Part shown: in pieces, positions 60,147 through 64,000 of the stretch
Layout: every line of letters starts with the position of its first letter
How positions within the stretch are numbered: the stretch's first letter is position 1
Assembly: GCA_965242615.1 (NCBI GenBank)
Contig: CBDESR010000005.1
Location: forward strand, 1,984,001 to 2,048,000
Length of the DNA stretch: 64,000 bases
DNA from: CBDBCU01 sp965242615
Lineage (GTDB): Bacteria; Chloroflexota; Dehalococcoidia; Lucifugimonadales; UBA3495
Direction of reading: 5' to 3'
Translations under genes and position numbers: made by a program
Notes under the pieces: model-generated
What the model was told of the DNA's origin: nothing
The model's database searches: none
What the model saw: the letters and a program-made list of their open reading frames with translations, nothing else

Positions 60147-61358
60147 TTACAGCCACGGCCGCTGTTTTGATCGTTCCTTTTGGGAAGTGTAAGCCGGCAA
60201 ACCCTGCTGCTCCAGGGTTTCCGCAATCATCCGGCGGAACAATTGGCGGTCGCGGCCGCTGACTACCGCCTGCTCGTGGGCTTCGGAGATGGCTGCCGGG
60301 TAGCCCTGACCCCGGCGGCATTGCTCGGCCAGTAGGCTGTGGCTCAGGGTCAGCAAATCCGCGTCATCCACTACCCACTGCGGTACTTCCACCCGGGCGA
60401 TTTCCTCCCCGGCGTGCAGGTAGTAAAAGCAGACCTGCTGCTCCGGGCCGTAATGCTCCCGCGGCACTGACGAATTGGTGCGATAGATGGGAGAACGCTG
60501 GTAGGGGGAGAGCAGTTCGGCGAAAAGTTCCCGGTCGAGGAAATCGTTGGCGTCACTGCACGGGGTACGATGGGAACGGCGGTTGCTGCACGACTCCCGG
60601 CAGTGAGCTAGTTCGTTGGGACAAAGGCAGCGGCGGATGGCATTGGCAACTTCGGTAACCCGGGGCAGGGAAACATAGGCGGCCAAGGCAAGGCGTCGTC
60701 CCTGCTGCGCCAACTGCCGCAGTTCCTCCAGAGCCGGCAGCAGCCCGGTCTTCAGGATGGCATCCCGGACAAAGGGGCGGTAGCCTTGGCCGGCCAAGCC
60801 CCACAGCACCAAAGTACCGTCGACCAGAGCCAGGACGGGCAAGTCCGGCGGGACTTCCTTGACCACCGCCGCCAGTCGTTCCAGTTCCCGCACCGTCCGC
60901 AGCAGTCCCAGCAGCGGGCCGGCAACGGCTTCCTCAGCGGTGGGCTGTTCCGGGTCTTGCAGATACAGTTCCTCTTGCCGGTAAGCGACATAGGGCTGGC
61001 TGAAAAACCGGGCCTCGGCTTGGCGGCCGTAGGTCAAGACGCAGCCGCCCAGGTTAATCAGATAACAGCCCAACGGCAGATGGCGGTCGACATCAATATG
61101 GGAACCATCCACCGCTACGGCGGCCCAATCGGCCGGCGGCGGCGGGGCCTCCGTTGCGCCCAGCAATGTATCTTGCACTTCCGCCGCCAGGAAAGGGTCA
61201 TAAAAGCTGCGGGTCTTTTCCCGGGCCAACTCCGGACTGACCGCGGCGGCCTCCCGCAAAAGCAGCTTTAGCCGGGTTTGCCGATCGCGGTAGCCCGGTC
61301 GCAATGCGGCGGCTACCTGGTCAACTTGCAATATAGTTTCGCCCAAGTCAAGGGACAT
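60147..61358 (-). CDS. NurA-domain nuclease
   Basis: A 403-residue protein of the NurA family, 5'-3' nucleases which in archaea work with HerA in end resection of double-strand breaks. Metal-site stretches are AVAVDGSHIDVDRH (Asp near residue 80) and LALVDGTLVLWGL, with a late helix AISEAHEQAVVSGRDRQLFRRMI. A cysteine-rich insert near residue 250-275 (CLCPNELAHCRESCSNRR) is unusual. HerA is not adjacent. The ATG at 61358 is preferred to the frame's first codon (61397) because it lies just before the family start; ribosome site is weak. Confidence 0.8.
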   Translation of the reverse strand: MSLDLGETILQVDQVAAALRPGYRDRQTRLKLLLREAAAVSPELAREKTRSFYDPFLAAEVQDTLLGATEAPPPPADWAAVAVDGSHIDVDRHLPLGCYLINLGGCVLTYGRQAEARFFSQPYVAYRQEELYLQDPEQPTAEEAVAGPLLGLLRTVRELERLAAVVKEVPPDLPVLALVDGTLVLWGLAGQGYRPFVRDAILKTGLLPALEELRQLAQQGRRLALAAYVSLPRVTEVANAIRRCLCPNELAHCRESCSNRRSHRTPCSDANDFLDRELFAELLSPYQRSPIYRTNSSVPREHYGPEQQVCFYYLHAGEEIARVEVPQWVVDDADLLTLSHSLLAEQCRRGQGYPAAISEAHEQAVVSGRDRQLFRRMIAETLEQQGLPAYTSQKERSKQRPWL

Positions 61359-61410
61359 CGGGAAAGTTGGCCTCGCTGCCGATTGGTCCGCCAACACTTG
61401 TCGCGCCCAA

Positions 61411-61458
61411 GGGTTTCCCCACCTTTAGACGGTTCCTAATCTAAAGGCGGGGAAACCC
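61411..61458 (-). terminator. 19-bp hairpin after the VOC gene
   Basis: Arms 61411-61429 and 61440-61458 pair with one mismatch around a ten-base loop. It lies 15 bases after the stop of the VOC gene and upstream of nurA. No T-run. Confidence 0.65.
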
Positions 61459-61473
61459 CTGGGTCCATACGCC

Positions 61474-61941
61474 CTAATCCGCCGTCACTTCCTCCAAAAC
61501 CAGCGGCTTGGCGACCCCGCCGTTCTCGTGCAGCCAGTCTTTGGCTTCGTCGTGGAGCATATCCGCGAAAATCTCCAAGCGGTTGCCGTCCGGGTCAAAG
61601 AAATAGACGCTCTGGCTCATCACATGGTCCAGCGTCCCGTCAATCTCCACCCCGCGGGCCTTGAGCCGGCCGTACAGCTCCCGCAGCTCCTCCGGGCCGC
61701 CCTCAATCTCCAAGGCGATATGGTTCAAGCCCAAGTGGTTCTTTTCCAGCCGCTCCGCCGGCTCCCGGTAGGGGAAAAGGGCGATGTCGTGGTGTTCCGC
61801 GCCAAAGGAGAGGAAAGCCATATCCCGCTCCCGGTTATAGCTGACCACTTCCATCCCCAGGATGTTGGTATAGAAGTCCACCGACGCCGCCACATCCCGG
61901 CAGTTCAGGACAATGTGCTGCAAGCGGTTGATGCGAGCCAT
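61474..61941 (-). CDS. VOC-superfamily (glyoxalase/dioxygenase-like) protein
   Basis: A 155-residue protein with two beta-alpha-beta-beta-beta units. Metal-binding positions are His in LQHIVLNCRD, His in LNHIALEIEG and Glu in GNRLEIFAD, the His-His-Glu set of extradiol dioxygenase-like VOC enzymes. FYTNILGMEVV is the usual VOC signature. Substrate unknown. GAGGTGTC precedes the ATG at 61941. Confidence 0.88.
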   Translation of the reverse strand: MARINRLQHIVLNCRDVAASVDFYTNILGMEVVSYNRERDMAFLSFGAEHHDIALFPYREPAERLEKNHLGLNHIALEIEGGPEELRELYGRLKARGVEIDGTLDHVMSQSVYFFDPDGNRLEIFADMLHDEAKDWLHENGGVAKPLVLEEVTAD

Positions 61942-62066
61942 CGAGACACCTCCCGATTTCAGATTGGGGGCATTATAACGGAAAAGCGCGCCGCGTCAAT
62001 GCCGATTGGCAATAAGGCTTTTACACGGCAAGACTAACCGGGTTCAGCGGAGGGGCGTTCCGCCGG

Positions 62067-64000
62067 TCAGTCGGCGGCTACAATGCCCAGGGAGCAGACT
62101 ACTTGGGTGTGGGTGTTGGCTGGCGGCAGGTGCGGCTGTGCGGTATCGGGAAATTGCGGCAACCGGCTTTGCATTGCCGCCAAGGCTTGCCTGAAGTCGG
62201 CGCCGGAAACCTTTTGCCGCATCAAGGCTTTGATTTGGTCGTTGACCCTTGCCGGCAATTCAGCGGTGAACCGGCTGCGGAGGGATTCAATCTGCCGCAA
62301 GGTAGCATCATCGTTTATATAGTCCGCGCGGAGTTGCCCTAATTCCTGTTCAATGTAGCGGGCAACTCGGCGGTCCCGGCGGCGGGGTTCCAGCGCAACC
62401 GGTTGGGAACGGGTTGACGCCAAGGCATTGACGGCGTTGGCAATGCGCTGATTGGTGTCCGGCGGCAGCGCAATGGCTGGAGTATCCGGTGGGCAAGCCG
62501 CCCGGGTTGCCAACTCGTGGTGGGCAAGGGGCGTAACTTCGCCGGCGGAACTGGCATAGCCTTGTTTCAGCGAACCGGCCCGCAGCAGTAGCAGGGTTGA
62601 ATCCGGGTTAGGGTGTTCCGGGTGGTTAAAGGCCGCCCGCAGTCCGTCCGGCATATTAAGCAGCTTGGCCCATAGTTCCGGCTGCTCCCGGCGTATCCGG
62701 TTGAGAGTGGCGTTGGCTTCTTGGGCCATAGCCGCGCCGGACAAGCGGTCGTCCTCCTCGGGCATTTCACCGTCATAGATGGCGTAGATGCTAGCCCGGT
62801 TGACCGCTTCCGTCTGTTGCAGGATGGCGTCGTCCAAGCCGATAAAGTCGTGGAAAGACTGCACCCGCTCGCTCAACTTCCCGGTCAAGTCGATTTGCTG
62901 CTCGACGCCGGCATCGGGCAGCATATTGTGCAGGTGAATGGTCTGATGTTCGGTAGTGATGCGGTCAATGCGCCCGTAACGCTGAATGAGCGTTACCGGG
63001 TTCCAGTGCAAATCATAGTTCAACATCCGGCCGCAATCCTGAAGGTTCTGGCCTTGGGAAAGCACATCGGTGGCAATCAGGATACGGGTCTGCTCTTTGG
63101 CCGGCAGGTTGGGCTTGCCGTTGCTGACCGGGGAAAAGCGCGACATTTTATCCTGGCCGCCGGCCCGGCTGTCTTCGCCGGTCAGCAGGTCGATGGCGTC
63201 TTGGGGATAGGCCGCTTTCAATTCCCGAAACAAGTAGCGGGCGGTAACTTGCGACTCGGTGAACACCAGTATTTTCTCGTCCCTGATGCCGGGGGCGGCG
63301 ACGAAACTTTTGATGGCGTCGAGCTTGGCGTCATCGGCCGGGGTCAAATCCTTGACGCCATCGTGAATTTGACGGAGCAGGTCAGCGTCTTTATCCAAGT
63401 CCCGGGCCCACGCGGCACAACGGAAGTCGGCGGCGTTGTAGGACTGGTCTTTGATGGTGATATAATCCTCATCCAGTTCCGAGGGTTCCCGCGCCGCCGC
63501 TTCCTCATCGGAATCGCTTCCGCCCTCATCCCGGCTGACCGCGCCACTGATTATTTGGTCGCGGAAAGCGCGGTTGCTTGCGATGATGTTCTCCAGGGTG
63601 CTGCGGAAAGCCGGGATGCTGGATTCCAGCCGCTTGAACAGCAGTACCCGCATCAGGGCGGACAGGGTTTTGCCGGGGTTCTGGATTTGCTGGTACTCCG
63701 ATTTCTCCCGGGCGGCCGCAGTGAGGTAAAAGGCGTGGCGGTAGCGGCTGGCCCGGTATCTTTTCAGCAGGCGCACAATTTTAGCCAAGCCGCCGGCCTG
63801 CCGGTAGGCGTGTTCCAAACTATACTCCTGATTGCTGAGATCATGCTTGGGAAAGCGAATGGGCTGGCCGCCCAGGGAACTGTTGCGGTAAAGCCGGGTG
63901 ATGTCCTGACGCCGCCGCCGTAGCAGGATATGGCGCAGGACTTCGCCGGCCCCTTCATCGATGGCTGCGGCAGTGTCGTCAGGAAAATAGGGATACAGCG
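62067..64000 (-). CDS. SNF2/RapA-type helicase, C-terminal part (runs off the window)
   Basis: The frame is open to the right edge; at least 644 residues of the C-terminal half are seen. It starts near the SNF2 block around LRHILLRRRRQDI, has KILVFTESQVTARYLF (motif IV region), ILIATDVLSQGQNLQDC (motif V) and LIQRYGRIDRI (motif VI). The ATP-binding motifs must lie beyond 64000. A Ser/Asp/Glu-rich insert lies between, and ~200 residues follow the helicase. The pattern is that of long SNF2-like helicases of restriction and DISARM-like anti-phage systems, but without the neighbouring gene this cannot be settled. Confidence 0.8.
   Translation of the reverse strand, partial: LYPYFPDDTAAAIDEGAGEVLRHILLRRRRQDITRLYRNSSLGGQPIRFPKHDLSNQEYSLEHAYRQAGGLAKIVRLLKRYRASRYRHAFYLTAAAREKSEYQQIQNPGKTLSALMRVLLFKRLESSIPAFRSTLENIIASNRAFRDQIISGAVSRDEGGSDSDEEAAAREPSELDEDYITIKDQSYNAADFRCAAWARDLDKDADLLRQIHDGVKDLTPADDAKLDAIKSFVAAPGIRDEKILVFTESQVTARYLFRELKAAYPQDAIDLLTGEDSRAGGQDKMSRFSPVSNGKPNLPAKEQTRILIATDVLSQGQNLQDCGRMLNYDLHWNPVTLIQRYGRIDRITTEHQTIHLHNMLPDAGVEQQIDLTGKLSERVQSFHDFIGLDDAILQQTEAVNRASIYAIYDGEMPEEDDRLSGAAMAQEANATLNRIRREQPELWAKLLNMPDGLRAAFNHPEHPNPDSTLLLLRAGSLKQGYASSAGEVTPLAHHELATRAACPPDTPAIALPPDTNQRIANAVNALASTRSQPVALEPRRRDRRVARYIEQELGQLRADYINDDATLRQIESLRSRFTAELPARVNDQIKALMRQKVSGADFRQALAAMQSRLPQFPDTAQPHLPPANTHTQVVCSLGIVAAD

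Noticed and set aside
60035..60226. N-terminal extension of the second large GT-C protein
   Set aside because: It would contain the -10 box and lacks hydrophobic or conserved sequence; the paralog starts just after its own -10 box.
62721..63923. 400-codon plus-strand frame opposite the helicase
   Set aside because: The minus frame carries helicase motifs V and VI; the plus frame has no family features.
1..64000. CRISPR array, tRNA or rRNA genes
   Set aside because: Looked for regular spaced direct repeats, CCA-type tRNA cloverleafs and rRNA motifs in the gaps; none seen. The only repeats are small palindromes and the inverted repeat at 47124.

Overview
The window is a high-GC bacterial chromosome segment, densely coded on both strands. 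The gene set suggests a Chloroflexota bacterium, perhaps of the Dehalococcoidia/SAR202 kind: a siroheme-based tetrapyrrole cluster with a fused AhbA-AhbB, a class II (B12-dependent) ribonucleotide reductase with NrdR, luciferase-like flavin oxidoreductases, SMP-30 paralogs, Thr/Pro-rich lipoproteins and many multi-membrane GT-C glycosyltransferases. This lineage call is inference from gene content; no rRNA or tRNA gene was seen.

Layout. 0-6.7 kb: end of a Ca2+/cation exchanger, a GT-C glycosyltransferase, an MFS transporter, an arylsulfotransferase-like lipoprotein and a LiaF-like membrane protein. 6.8-12.3 kb: two SMP-30 paralogs flanking a type II restriction-modification pair, then an LLM flavin oxidoreductase. 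12.4-13.9 kb: an ATPase/PIN-like nuclease pair that could be a defence module. 14.1-25.8 kb (minus strand): a tetrapyrrole cluster, hemL, two unknown genes, hemB, cobA-hemD, a HEPN (PaREP1-like) gene, hicAB, hemC, hemA, precorrin-2 dehydrogenase, ahbAB and an HTH regulator. Together these lead from glutamyl-tRNA to 12,18-didecarboxysiroheme; ahbC and ahbD are not here. 25.9-31.2 kb is accessory: a decayed IS982-like element that cuts into a lipoprotein gene, a second lipoprotein, a two-gene unit with a TIGR02391/HEPN-like protein, and an XRE-ImmA pair. 31.2-35.8 kb: nrdJ, three unknown genes and nrdR, with a palindrome upstream. 36.3-40.8 kb: folK-folP, an acyl-CoA carboxylase carboxyltransferase, a DUF2283 protein and a second LLM oxidoreductase. 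40.8-60 kb: three tandem GT-C paralogs, an SGNH-hydrolase-like membrane protein, an MDMPI/DinB-like protein, a UDP-glucuronate decarboxylase-like enzyme, a PIN/antitoxin pair, small RDD and DUF4234 membrane proteins, a 2-hydroxyacid dehydrogenase, a DM13 protein and two very large GT-C proteins. 60-64 kb: a NurA nuclease, a VOC protein and the C-terminal part of a SNF2-type helicase running off the window.

The most unusual signal is a C-terminal module of about 93-100 residues with two invariant cysteines and the motifs LHxxPxD, DLPxER, GFxNxDF and LPxYPIxxIRTGQ. It occurs ten times in seven proteins of the window: six GT-C membrane proteins and one SGNH-like protein. One protein carries three copies and another two. 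I do not recognise it as a named domain. It links scattered envelope-glycan genes into what may be one lineage-specific surface system. Four promoters of this set or its neighbours also share an extended -10 box (TGn-TATAmT) lying only 6-9 nt before the start codon, which suggests leaderless or nearly leaderless mRNAs.
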